Part shown: positions 1 to 7,244 of the stretch, piece after piece
How the letters are laid out: each line of letters begins with the position of its first letter
How positions within the stretch are numbered: position 1 is the stretch's first letter
DNA from: Nocardioides sp. CER19
Lineage (GTDB): Bacteria > Actinomycetota > Actinomycetes > Propionibacteriales > Nocardioidaceae
Direction of reading: 5' to 3'
Assembly (NCBI RefSeq): GCF_029846275.1
Contig: NZ_JARVWS010000002.1
Span: 1,240,001 to 1,304,000 of the forward strand
DNA length: 64,000 nt
Translations under genes and position numbers: made by a program
The notes under the pieces: generated by a model
What the model saw: the letters and a program-made list of their open reading frames with translations, nothing else
What the model was told of the DNA's origin: nothing
Database searches by the model: none

Positions 1-231
1 GACCGGGGCACCGTTGCCGGCCTCGAAGAACTTCTTCCAGACGGGATCCACGCTCCCCGGGTCCTTCTGGTACTGCTCGTACATCTCCTCGACGAGCCAC
101 TCGTTCGCGCCGAATTCGGCGGGGATCTCGGTCGAACTGGTGGTCGGGTTGCCTGAAGGCTGCGGCACGGCTTGGATCGCCTCTTCCGGAATGAGCGCGC
201 TGTCTGCTGGGGAACGAGTTCCGGACGTCAA
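1..231 (-). CDS. kgd: Multifunctional 2-oxoglutarate metabolism enzyme Kgd (2-oxoglutarate dehydrogenase E1/decarboxylase), N-terminus only
   Basis: The gene runs off the left edge. About 77 codons are visible and they encode the N-terminal segment of the actinobacterial Kgd/SucA fusion. The stretch AEFGANEWLVEEMYEQYQKD followed by a DPVWKKFF-type motif is the conserved dehydrogenase N-terminal helix. The full protein is a cytoplasmic TCA-cycle enzyme carrying a thiamine-dependent E1 with a fused E2-like domain. The start is unsettled. A TTG at 231 has a G-run upstream (GGGGG) and gives a plausible protein, while an in-frame ATG at 279 would add 16 residues that look non-coding. The gene is divergent from the lipoprotein gene at 323, and a perfect palindrome lies between them. 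Identity is confident from the N-terminal motif; the length cannot be judged. Confidence 0.85.
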   Translation of the reverse strand, partial: MTSGTRSPADSALIPEEAIQAVPQPSGNPTTSSTEIPAEFGANEWLVEEMYEQYQKDPGSVDPVWKKFFEAGNGAPV

Positions 232-283
232 GGCTAGACCCCCATGCCAGCAAATGCAGGCGTCGGGGTCCTCTTTCATGCAA

Positions 284-298
284 GGTGTCGTGGACACC
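284..298. promoter_or_regulatory. Palindrome between kgd and the lipoprotein gene
   Basis: GGTGTC-GTG-GACACC is a perfect 6-bp inverted repeat around a 3-base centre. It lies in the short divergent intergenic region. It could be a repressor site or a small hairpin; no regulator is recognised. Confidence 0.35.
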
Positions 299-322
299 AC
301 ACGAACAGAAGATCGGACAGCG

Positions 323-907
323 ATGAGACGAGGCACCGCAAGGGTCGCCGCGGCCGTTCTGGTGTGCGGGATCACACTCGCCGGGTGCAGCGGCGGGAGC
401 GACGACAAGCCCACAGGCGGCCGGTCGACGAGCGCCGCCAGCCCCTCGGCGACCACCGCCCCGGCCGCCCCCGAGGCGACGGTCGCCACGGTCACCGGTC
501 GGCTCGACGGCGCCCGACGGGTCGCCCTCGCCCAGGCGGTCGGCACGGTGGTCGGCCGCTGGCTGGACGGTGCCTACCTCGGCCGGTTCCCGCGGACCGA
601 CTACTCGGCCGCGTTCGCCGGGTTCACCGCCGGCGCCGCGGCCAAGGCGCACCGTGACCTGGCGCTGATGTCCAACGCTGCGATCTCCAGCCGCATCGAC
701 ACGGCGACGGCCACCAAGCGGGTGATCAGCCTCGACGTGCTGTCACTCGACCAGCGGCCGGTGGGCGTGACGGCCACGGTCCGCCTCGCCTTCGACACCA
801 CCGGGACCCTGACCGGGTCGCAGCAGGTCGCCGGCACCGTCGACCTCACGCCGGTCGGCAACGGGTGGAAGATCTTCGGCTACGAGATCGCGAGGACGCC
901 GGCATGA
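323..907 (+). CDS. Small secreted lipoprotein with NTF2-like body
   Basis: The protein has 194 residues. It opens with MRRG, a hydrophobic signal segment and a lipobox L19-A20-G21-C22, so it should be lipid-anchored on the outer face of the membrane. A Ser/Thr/Ala/Pro-rich linker (about 25-55) precedes a compact alpha+beta region ending in GNGWKIFGYEI. This ending resembles NTF2-like accessory lipoproteins of actinobacteria, but that assignment is a guess from pattern. The ATG at 323 was chosen because the signal peptide starts there; the frame stays open further upstream without coding character. The stop overlaps the start of the LCP gene (ATGA), so the two are translationally coupled and may act together at the cell wall. 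The specific function is unknown. Confidence 0.8.
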   Translation: MRRGTARVAAAVLVCGITLAGCSGGSDDKPTGGRSTSAASPSATTAPAAPEATVATVTGRLDGARRVALAQAVGTVVGRWLDGAYLGRFPRTDYSAAFAGFTAGAAAKAHRDLALMSNAAISSRIDTATATKRVISLDVLSLDQRPVGVTATVRLAFDTTGTLTGSQQVAGTVDLTPVGNGWKIFGYEIARTPA

Positions 908-1842
908 GCAGGATCAAGCACGCACTCGGGCGGCTGCTCGGCCGCCGCCTGGTGGTGACCGCCGCGCTGGCCGGCGTACTCGGCCTGACCGTGCTGGCCG
1001 TTCCCGACGACACCACGCAGGCGCCCGACATGGTCCTCGTGGCCACCGAGCACGCCAAGGGCATCGACATCGGGCGCGACGTCATCTGGGTGCTCGCCGT
1101 GGGGTCCGACGCGCGCCCGGGCGAGGACATGACCCGCAGCCGGGGTGACGCCATCCAGATGGTCGGCATCAACACGAGGACCGGCGCGGCGGCCATCCTC
1201 GGCGTCCCGCGTGACTCGTGGGTCGACATCCCGGGCCACGGCATGAACAAGATCAACTCGGCGCTCTACTTCGGCGGCCCGAGGGTGTTCGGCCAGACGG
1301 TGGGCAGGCTCATCGGCATCCAGCCGGACTACGTCTTCATCACCAGGTTCCCGAAGTTCGAGAGCCTGGTGAACGGCATCGGCGGGGTCGACATCGTCAA
1401 CCGGTCCTTCTTCGCCGACAACCCGCTCAAGCCCAAGGGGTTCAAGGCCGGGCGCCTGCACCTCGGCGGGTACGACGCCATGGCCTACTCGCGCATCCGG
1501 CACGCACTCCTGCGGGGTGACTTCGACCGGTCCGGGCACCAGCAGGTCGTGGTGAAGGCGATCCAGCGGAAGGTGCGGCAGAACCGGGCCAGGCCGGGCT
1601 TCCTCGCCCGAGGCGTGGTCTCCGTGATGAAGAACCTCCACACCGACCTGTCGCCGGTCCAGCTCTTCAGGCTCGGGCACGTGCTCGCCGACATCGACCC
1701 GGCCAAGGTGACCAACTGCGTCGTGCAGGGCAGCATCGGCAACATCAGCGGCCAGAGCGTCGTCCTGCCCTACGTCGCCACGGCCCGCCAGATGGGTCAG
1801 GACGCGAAGCGGGACGGCGTGATCTCGAGGTGCCGCGGCTGA
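904..1842 (+). CDS. LytR-CpsA-Psr (LCP) family cell-wall glycopolymer transferase
   Basis: The protein has 312 residues: a short cytoplasmic head, one membrane helix (about 15-35) and an extracellular LCP domain. Family hallmarks include GSDARPGEDMTRSRGDAIQM (acidic and Arg residues that bind the pyrophosphate lipid and Mg), GVPRDSWVDIPGHGMNKINSA and a late YSRIRHALLRGDFDRSGHQQ. LCP enzymes move undecaprenyl-linked glycopolymers onto peptidoglycan or arabinogalactan. The start is the ATG overlapping the lipoprotein stop. No LytR_C domain follows the catalytic domain. A weak hairpin (ACGGCCCC near 1849 and GGGGCCGT near 1881) follows the gene. Confidence 0.88.
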   Translation: MSRIKHALGRLLGRRLVVTAALAGVLGLTVLAVPDDTTQAPDMVLVATEHAKGIDIGRDVIWVLAVGSDARPGEDMTRSRGDAIQMVGINTRTGAAAILGVPRDSWVDIPGHGMNKINSALYFGGPRVFGQTVGRLIGIQPDYVFITRFPKFESLVNGIGGVDIVNRSFFADNPLKPKGFKAGRLHLGGYDAMAYSRIRHALLRGDFDRSGHQQVVVKAIQRKVRQNRARPGFLARGVVSVMKNLHTDLSPVQLFRLGHVLADIDPAKVTNCVVQGSIGNISGQSVVLPYVATARQMGQDAKRDGVISRCRG

Positions 1843-1909
1843 CGCAACGGCCCCACGAACTCCGCCTCCCGACGTTTCACGGGGCCGTGGAGAGCGCACT
1901 GGCACATCT

Positions 1910-2428
1910 GTGAGGATCCCTGCGTCCACCCTCGACGGGCTGGAGACCAGCGACGAGGGGCGTCTCGCCGTCTGGCTGCGCCGCGGCTTCCTGACCCTGC
2001 TGCTCCTGTTCGTCCTGGCCGGTCTGCTCGGTCTGCTCGGCGTGCACACCACCACCTCGCGGGCGAGCGAGGACGGCTGGACGGTGTCGCTCGAGCACCC
2101 CGGCGTCGCGCGACCTGGGCTCGACGTCGTGTGGGAGGTGACCGTCACGCATGCGGGCGGCTTCGACGGCGACGTCACGCTGGCCGTCTCCGGGGACTAC
2201 TTCGACATCTTCGAGTCGCAGGGCTTCGAGCCTCAGCCCTCCGACGAGACCCGGGACGGCTCCTACTACTACCTCACCTTCAACAAGCCACCGGGGGACA
2301 CGCTGACCGTCTCGTTCGACGCCTACGTCCAGCCCGCGTCCCAGATCGGCCGCTCCGGCACGCTCAGCGTCGTGGACGCGGGCCGGCGGGTGGCGTCGGT
2401 CGACTTCCGTACGTTCCTGATGCCCTGA
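1910..2428 (+). CDS. Membrane-anchored hypothetical protein
   Basis: The protein has 172 residues and starts at GTG. It has a cytoplasmic head of about 25 residues, one strong membrane helix (Leu-rich, about 28-46) and an extracellular beta-rich domain of about 120 residues with many aromatic and acidic residues (e.g. DGSYYYLTFNKPPGDTLTVS), like an Ig-type or accessory domain. No known family was recognised. It is followed after 11 bases by the DUF421 gene, with an AGGAG-type ribosome site between them, so the two are probably one operon and the products may form a membrane pair. Confidence 0.7.
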   Translation: MRIPASTLDGLETSDEGRLAVWLRRGFLTLLLLFVLAGLLGLLGVHTTTSRASEDGWTVSLEHPGVARPGLDVVWEVTVTHAGGFDGDVTLAVSGDYFDIFESQGFEPQPSDETRDGSYYYLTFNKPPGDTLTVSFDAYVQPASQIGRSGTLSVVDAGRRVASVDFRTFLMP

Positions 2429-2439
2429 GAGGAGTCGGC

Positions 2440-2922
2440 ATGGAGATCGTGATCCGGGCGCTCGTCGTCTTCATCTTCTTGTGGGTCATCACCCGCGCCG
2501 TCGGGCGGTCCACGCTCGGCGAGCTGAGCACGTTCGAGCTGATCCTCTACGTGACGATGGGCGACCTGGTGCAGCAGGCGGTGACCCAGCAGGACTACTC
2601 GGTGACTGCCGCGGCGCTCGGCGTCGGCACGTTCGCGCTCCTCACCGTCGGGATCTCGTGGGTGCAGTGGCGCTTCCGGGGAGCCCGAGGCATCGTCAGC
2701 GGGCGGCCCGAGCTCGTCTTCGCCGACGGCAAGCCGCTCGAGGCGAAGATGGCGCGGCAGCGGCTTTCGGTCGCCGACCTGCTGGTCGCGGCGCGAGAGC
2801 AGGGCATCAAGTACACCTCGCAGATCGAGTACGCCGTCCTCGAGGTCGACGGCAAGATGTCGTTCTTCACCTATGGGGAGGGCGAGAGCGGGGCCCCGGA
2901 GTCCGGCGGGCCCAGCGGCTAG
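2440..2922 (+). CDS. DUF421 (YetF-like) membrane protein
   Basis: The protein has 160 residues. Two or three N-terminal membrane helices carry the family pattern GRSTLGELSTFELILYVTMG. The cytoplasmic part (about 80-150) contains GRPELVFADGKPLEAKM and a motif of alternating hydrophobics ending VLEVDGKMSFFTY, which is typical of DUF421. The molecular role of the family is not established; some members relate to sporulation or stress. The ATG at 2440 follows GAGAGGAG. The stop codon overlaps the stop of the opposing remnant gene. Confidence 0.85.
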   Translation: MEIVIRALVVFIFLWVITRAVGRSTLGELSTFELILYVTMGDLVQQAVTQQDYSVTAAALGVGTFALLTVGISWVQWRFRGARGIVSGRPELVFADGKPLEAKMARQRLSVADLLVAAREQGIKYTSQIEYAVLEVDGKMSFFTYGEGESGAPESGGPSG

Positions 2923-3239
2923 GCCGGATCAGCCCGGTCAGCCCGGTCGGCCCAGGTCAGGTCAGGCAGGCGCAGGTCGAGGTTGGGCTCCTGCACGCCG
3001 GTCGCGGCGAGCCGGGCCCGGTGCGCGAGCGCCGCCGTGGCGGTGCCGTGGGCGAGGTAGCCGCGGGCCGCCGTACGGCCCGTCATCGAGCTGACCTCCT
3101 CTGTCGAGGTCCAGACACCGACGAGCTCGAGGTCCGGGTGCGCGTCGACGCCAGGGATCGCGTGCCGCCCCACCGTGCCGGTCGACCGGACGACGACTCG
3201 GAGCGGCTTCTCGGGGGTGACCTGGGCACCCGAACGTAC
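2919..3239 (-). pseudogene. Truncated NAD(P)-binding oxidoreductase remnant (dihydrodipicolinate reductase-like)
   Basis: The minus-strand frame reads PLRVVVRSTGTVGRHAI then VDAHPDLELVGVWTS. This is the Rossmann start of the DapB-like/amine dehydrogenase family, whose members normally exceed 300 residues. Only about 105 codons remain before a TAG. The frame opens just after an in-frame TAG at 3240-3242. No ATG, GTG or TTG precedes the nucleotide-binding motif; the first is the GTG at 3173, inside it. After about residue 45 the sequence no longer resembles the family (SMTGRTAARGYLAHG onward), which suggests an internal deletion joining two pieces. An apparently intact KstR-like operator lies directly upstream. 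It reads as a decayed gene, though a small recruited protein from GTG 3173 cannot be excluded. Confidence 0.6.
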
Positions 3240-3257
3240 CTAGAACGAGTTCTAGGT
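3238..3257. promoter_or_regulatory. KstR-like operator palindrome
   Basis: ACCTAGAAC-GA-GTTCTAGGT has perfect 9-bp arms around two bases. Its core TAGAAC-N2-GTTCTA matches the published KstR consensus, the TetR-type repressor of cholesterol catabolism in actinobacteria. It sits immediately upstream of the oxidoreductase remnant on the minus strand and downstream of the secreted-protein gene. Confidence 0.7.
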
Positions 3258-3303
3258 ATGGGGAAGGGCAGGGTGTGCTGTCCCTCTCCGAGGGAGGCGC
3301 TGC

Positions 3304-5154
3304 TCAGCGAGCGCTGAGCGCCGGGTCCTTGGCCACGGGCAGCTCCTTCTGCCACGCCGGCACCGCGTAGGCGTAGAGCAGGTCGCGCGCGCCGCGGACG
3401 TGGTCGATGTAGGCGTGTGCCGCTGCCGGGATCTGGGTCCCGACCGCGCTGCCGCGCGCGAGGTACATGGTCGTGAAGCCGTGGGCGTGCGCCGCTTGGA
3501 GGATCTTGAGCGCGAAGGCCTGGCCACCGGAGAGGTTGGAGAGGACCTTGATCTCGACCCGTGTCTGCCACGCCGCGCCGTAGTAGCGCTGGGCGGACGA
3601 CGCGAGGCTGGCGAAGGCGGCGTTGAGGGCGGCAGGGGTGGTGAACGGGTTGATGTCCTTGACCTCCCACTCGACGGAGAGGTGTCGGGCGGCGTCCTGT
3701 TGGAACGTCATGTCGGCGTTGCGCAGGCCGCGGCGCTTCTTCAGCCCCGACCACACCCGGGTCTCGAAGCGGCCCTTCTTGAGCCACCTCGGGTTGAACG
3801 GCGCGCCGTGCGCGTTGATCCAGGTCAGCTGCCCGGGCTGGGTCACGCGGCGGGCGCCGGCGCGCCGGCTGGCGAGGTTGGCGAAGGCGAGATGCCCGTC
3901 CTGGTCGATCCACTGGTAGCGGCGCGCCGCGGCGTCCATCGAGCCGCGGAGCGTGTCGCCGACGGTCCCGCTGGAGCCCTTGATGCGCGTGTTGTTGTGG
4001 TAGAGCGGCCGCCCGGGAGCGGCATAGGTGACGTTGCCGAGGACGGTCTCGAAGCTGGGCTCCGAGGCCGCCTTCTTGCCGTTGAGGTCGACATCCGCGA
4101 CGGCGATGTAGAAGCCGTTCACCGGCACGACGCCCGGGAAGGTCGCCACTCCGTTGACGTCGGTGGCGACGAGCTGGTTGACCGGCGTACGCGATCCGTT
4201 GGCGTAGCCGATCAGGCGGGTGGGGGCGCCGATGACCGGCTGGCCGTACTGGTCGGCGAGCGTCGAGCGGATGGCGTAGCCACCTCCGGTGACCTGCGTC
4301 GCCGTGGAGCGCACGTGGGTGACGACCTGGGTGTAGAGCGGTGCCTGGACCGATGTCGAGGAGGTGCCGTCGCTGACCCGGATGACGGCGCGGCGGGCGG
4401 CGACTCCCGGGTTGCCGGTCAGGTCCACCGGGACGCGGAAGATGCCGCTCGCGTCGTCGAACGTGCTCTTCGGGCTGTACCTGGTCGCGGCCGGAGCCGT
4501 GGTGGTGGGGAAGGCGGGCGCATCGGCCGTCGGTGCGACGGTGCCCGACGTCTTGCCGGTGACCCGGGCGTAGGTGTGGCCGTCGAGCTTCGAGGTGAAC
4601 ACGCCGAGCGGTACGGCGGCGCAGGTCGAGGTGCCCTTCGCGACCTTGCGGCGCGGCCGGATGAAGGGGCCGCACAGGGCCTCCTTCGTCGTGGCGTCGG
4701 TCTTCGACGGCTCGGAGAAGGTTCCCGCCGCGGACAGACTGACGGTCTCGGTGACCGGGTCGTCGGCGACGAGGAGCTGCGACGTCGGGTCGGTCGTGTA
4801 GGGGGTCGCCTCCAGCTGGGCCGTGCCGCTGCGAAGACCGGTCGTGGTCCACGGCGACTCGAAGACGCCGCTCGTGGCGCGGACGAGATCGGCCTCCCAC
4901 GCGGAGCCACTGCTCGGCGTCACACGCAGGTGGACCTTGACCACGGCGGGGTCGGCGCCGAGCACGATGTCCGCCGAGGTCACCGGCCCGACGTGGACGG
5001 TGTCGCCCACGGCGGGCGTGAGGAAGGCGACGGCGGCATCCGTCGGCAGGGGGGAGTCAGCGGCTTGCACCGCGACGATCGGCAGACCCGCCGCCACGAG
5101 TGTGCCGATGCCGAGTGCGGCACCCCGCCGCACGAATCTGCCGAGCTGCGCCAT
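3304..5154 (-). CDS. Large secreted protein with Ig-like repeats and a C-terminal barrel-like domain
   Basis: The protein has 616 residues. The N-terminus MAQLGRFVRRGAALG with a hydrophobic core and AVQA cleavage site is a classic signal peptide. The body is beta-rich, with Ig-like segments: roughly 30-130 (TPAVGDTVHVGPV start), 190-290, and 290-370 with the carrier-type pattern STLADQYGQPVIGAPTRL. The last 170 residues contain RYQWIDQDGHLAFANL, a region HLSVEWEVKDINPF and AHAHGFTTMYLARG. This alternates like a glycerophosphodiesterase-type TIM barrel, but catalytic residues could not be assigned. It is the only minus-strand protein gene between 3304 and the tRNA. No ribosome site decides strongly among nearby starts; the ATG at 5154 is preferred because the signal peptide begins there. 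Confidence 0.75.
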   Translation of the reverse strand: MAQLGRFVRRGAALGIGTLVAAGLPIVAVQAADSPLPTDAAVAFLTPAVGDTVHVGPVTSADIVLGADPAVVKVHLRVTPSSGSAWEADLVRATSGVFESPWTTTGLRSGTAQLEATPYTTDPTSQLLVADDPVTETVSLSAAGTFSEPSKTDATTKEALCGPFIRPRRKVAKGTSTCAAVPLGVFTSKLDGHTYARVTGKTSGTVAPTADAPAFPTTTAPAATRYSPKSTFDDASGIFRVPVDLTGNPGVAARRAVIRVSDGTSSTSVQAPLYTQVVTHVRSTATQVTGGGYAIRSTLADQYGQPVIGAPTRLIGYANGSRTPVNQLVATDVNGVATFPGVVPVNGFYIAVADVDLNGKKAASEPSFETVLGNVTYAAPGRPLYHNNTRIKGSSGTVGDTLRGSMDAAARRYQWIDQDGHLAFANLASRRAGARRVTQPGQLTWINAHGAPFNPRWLKKGRFETRVWSGLKKRRGLRNADMTFQQDAARHLSVEWEVKDINPFTTPAALNAAFASLASSAQRYYGAAWQTRVEIKVLSNLSGGQAFALKILQAAHAHGFTTMYLARGSAVGTQIPAAAHAYIDHVRGARDLLYAYAVPAWQKELPVAKDPALSAR

Positions 5155-5305
5155 GCGCACGCCCCTCCGTTCGGGCGCTCCCCTGCCGAGGGGCGCATGT
5201 GAATGGTGTGAACCGTGTGACGAAAAGGTAGCGTCTGATCGCGCTGGAGTCACCCGGAACGGCAAAAGAACCTGCGACACGCCGCGGCGGTCGTTGACAA
5301 AGGGA

Positions 5306-5334
5306 AAGACCCTGACCGTGACGGTCAGGGTCTT
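5306..5334 (-). terminator. Terminator of tRNA-Arg
   Basis: A perfect 12-bp hairpin (AAGACCCTGACC and its complement, short loop) lies 7 bases past the tRNA 3' end. On the minus strand it is followed by TTTCCCTTTGTC. Confidence 0.75.
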
Positions 5335-5340
5335 GATCTG

Positions 5341-5413
5341 CGCCTCCGGCAGGATTCGAACCTGCGGCACCTGGTACCGGAAACCAGTGCTCTATCCCCT
5401 GAGCTACGGAGGC
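5341..5413 (-). tRNA. tRNA-Arg (anticodon CCG)
   Basis: A complete 73-base cloverleaf reads on the minus strand. The acceptor GCCTCCG pairs with CGGAGGC, with discriminator G. The D-arm is GCTC/GAGC, the anticodon stem is CTGGT/ACCAG with loop TTCCGGT, and the T-arm is GCAGG/CCTGC with TTCGAAT. The anticodon is CCG, reading CGG. No CCA is encoded. It lies divergently next to argS, the synthetase that charges it. Confidence 0.95.
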
Positions 5414-5543
5414 GTGCGCCGCTGAGCGGTGCGGGGATGACCCTACCGCCCGGCCCGTGCGCTCACGAAACCGGGCGTGTCGGGGCTCGGGCCGCCCGGC
5501 GCAGCGGCGTGATACCGACGTGAGGCGAGGCTCCTCGCGCGGA

Positions 5544-5549
5544 TAGGCT
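5544..5549 (+). promoter_or_regulatory. -10 box of argS (leaderless)
   Basis: TAGGCT ends six bases before the GTG at 5556, the spacing of an actinobacterial leaderless promoter. No Shine-Dalgarno sequence is present. Confidence 0.6.
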
Positions 5550-5555
5550 TGACCG

Positions 5556-7244
5556 GTGACCCCCGAGCAGCTCTCCACCGCGATCGTCGACGCACTGACG
5601 ACGCTGTCCGACGAGGGTGCCCTCACCCTCCCCGACGGCGTCCCGACCAGCGTGACCGTGGAGCGACCCCGACAGAAGGGGCACGGCGACTACGCCACCA
5701 ACGTCGCGCTGCAGCTGGCGAAGAAGGCGAGCACCAACCCGCGCGCGCTCGCCGAGCTGGTGGCGGCGAAGCTCAAGGAGACCGCCGGCGTCGCCGACGT
5801 CGAGATCGCCGGTCCGGGCTTCCTCAACATCACCGTGTCGGCCGGCGCGCAGGGCGAGGTGGCCGCGACGATCGCCGCCGCCGGGACGTCGTACGGCGTC
5901 GGGGATGTGCTGGCCGGCCAGCGCATCAACATCGAGTTCATCTCCGCGAACCCGACCGGTCCGCTCCACCTGGGCCACACCCGGTGGGCGGTCCTCGGCG
6001 ACGCCATCGGTCGGGTGCTGGCGGCCGCCGGCGCGGAGGTCACCCGTGAGTTCTACATCAACGACCGCGGCGTTCAGATGAACCACTTCGCGGCCTCGAT
6101 CATCGCGGCTGCGACGGGGCAGCCGACGCCGCAGGACGGCTACGCCGGCGGCTACATCGACGACCTCGCGAAGGAGGTCGGCGAGGCGGTGCCGGGGATC
6201 TTCGAGCTGGCGGAGCCGGAGCGCACGGACGCGGTGCGGGCCAAGGGCTACGAGCTGCAGCTCGCTGAGCAGCAGGCGCAGCTGGACAGCTTCAACACCC
6301 ACTTCGACGTCTGGTTCTCGGAGAACTCGCTGCACGAGTCCGGCTCGGTGCCCGAGACGCTGGCCCGGCTCAAGGAGCTCGGCCACGTCTACGAGCAGGA
6401 CGGTGCGCTGTGGATGCGCACGACCGACTTCGGCGACGACAAGGACCGCGTCCTCATCAAGTCCGACGGCGCGCTCACCTACTTCGCGTCCGACACCGCC
6501 TACTACCTCGACAAGCGGGCGCGGGGCTTCGACCACTGCATCTACCTGCTCGGCGCCGACCACCACGGCTACGTGGGCCGGCTCCGGGCGATGGCGGCCT
6601 GCGTCGGCGACGACCCGGACGAGACGCTCGACGTCATGATCGGCCAGCTCGTCAAGATCCTGCGCGACGGCGCGGAGCTCAAGCTGTCCAAGCGTGCGGG
6701 CACCATCGTGACCCTCAACGAGCTCGCGGAGGAGATCGGCGTCGACGCGCTGCGCTACTCCCTCGCGCGCTACCCGGCCGACAGCCCGCTCACGCTCGAC
6801 GTCGCCGAGATCACCAAGGCGTCCAACGAGAACCCCGTCTACTACGTGCAGTACGCCCACGCGCGGACGAGCGCCATGATGCGCAACGCCGCCGACCTCG
6901 GCATGGCGCTGCCCGAGAACCTCACCGATCCCTCGGGCGGGTTCGATCCGTCGCTGCTCGCGCACGAGCGCGACGGCGAGCTGTTGCGCGCGCTGGCGGA
7001 GTTCCCGCGCGTCGTCGCGGCGGCCGCCGAGCTGCGTGAGCCGCACCGCGTCGCGCGCTACCTCGAGGACACCGCGTCGATCTTCAACAAGTGGTACGAC
7101 ACCAAGGAGTGCCGGATGCTGCCGCAGGGCGACGAGCCGGTCGGCCCGGCCAACATCGCGCGCCTGGTGCTGGTCGTCGCCACCCGGACGGTCCTCGCCA
7201 ACGGCCTCGCCCTGCTCGGCGTCTCCGCGCCGGAGCGGATGTGA
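5556..7244 (+). CDS. argS: Arginyl-tRNA synthetase
   Basis: The protein has 562 residues, normal for the family. It has an N-terminal additional domain (about 1-110), a class I Rossmann core with the HIGH motif as HLGHT in ANPTGPLHLGHTRWAVLGD, a YINDRGVQM segment, a KMSKS-equivalent KLSKRAG, and a C-terminal anticodon-binding domain ending in ANGLALLGV. It attaches arginine to tRNA-Arg in the cytosol. The GTG start is supported by a -10 box six bases upstream. The stop overlaps the GTG of lysA (ATGTGA), so argS-lysA is one transcript, a conserved actinobacterial pairing. Confidence 0.97.
   Translation: MTPEQLSTAIVDALTTLSDEGALTLPDGVPTSVTVERPRQKGHGDYATNVALQLAKKASTNPRALAELVAAKLKETAGVADVEIAGPGFLNITVSAGAQGEVAATIAAAGTSYGVGDVLAGQRINIEFISANPTGPLHLGHTRWAVLGDAIGRVLAAAGAEVTREFYINDRGVQMNHFAASIIAAATGQPTPQDGYAGGYIDDLAKEVGEAVPGIFELAEPERTDAVRAKGYELQLAEQQAQLDSFNTHFDVWFSENSLHESGSVPETLARLKELGHVYEQDGALWMRTTDFGDDKDRVLIKSDGALTYFASDTAYYLDKRARGFDHCIYLLGADHHGYVGRLRAMAACVGDDPDETLDVMIGQLVKILRDGAELKLSKRAGTIVTLNELAEEIGVDALRYSLARYPADSPLTLDVAEITKASNENPVYYVQYAHARTSAMMRNAADLGMALPENLTDPSGGFDPSLLAHERDGELLRALAEFPRVVAAAAELREPHRVARYLEDTASIFNKWYDTKECRMLPQGDEPVGPANIARLVLVVATRTVLANGLALLGVSAPERM

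Noticed and set aside
14..322. N-terminal extension of the lipoprotein frame
   Set aside because: It is antisense to kgd and lies before a clear lipoprotein signal peptide at 323.
5463..7046. A 527-codon minus-strand frame
   Set aside because: It is antisense to argS with His/Val/Asp-rich shadow composition.
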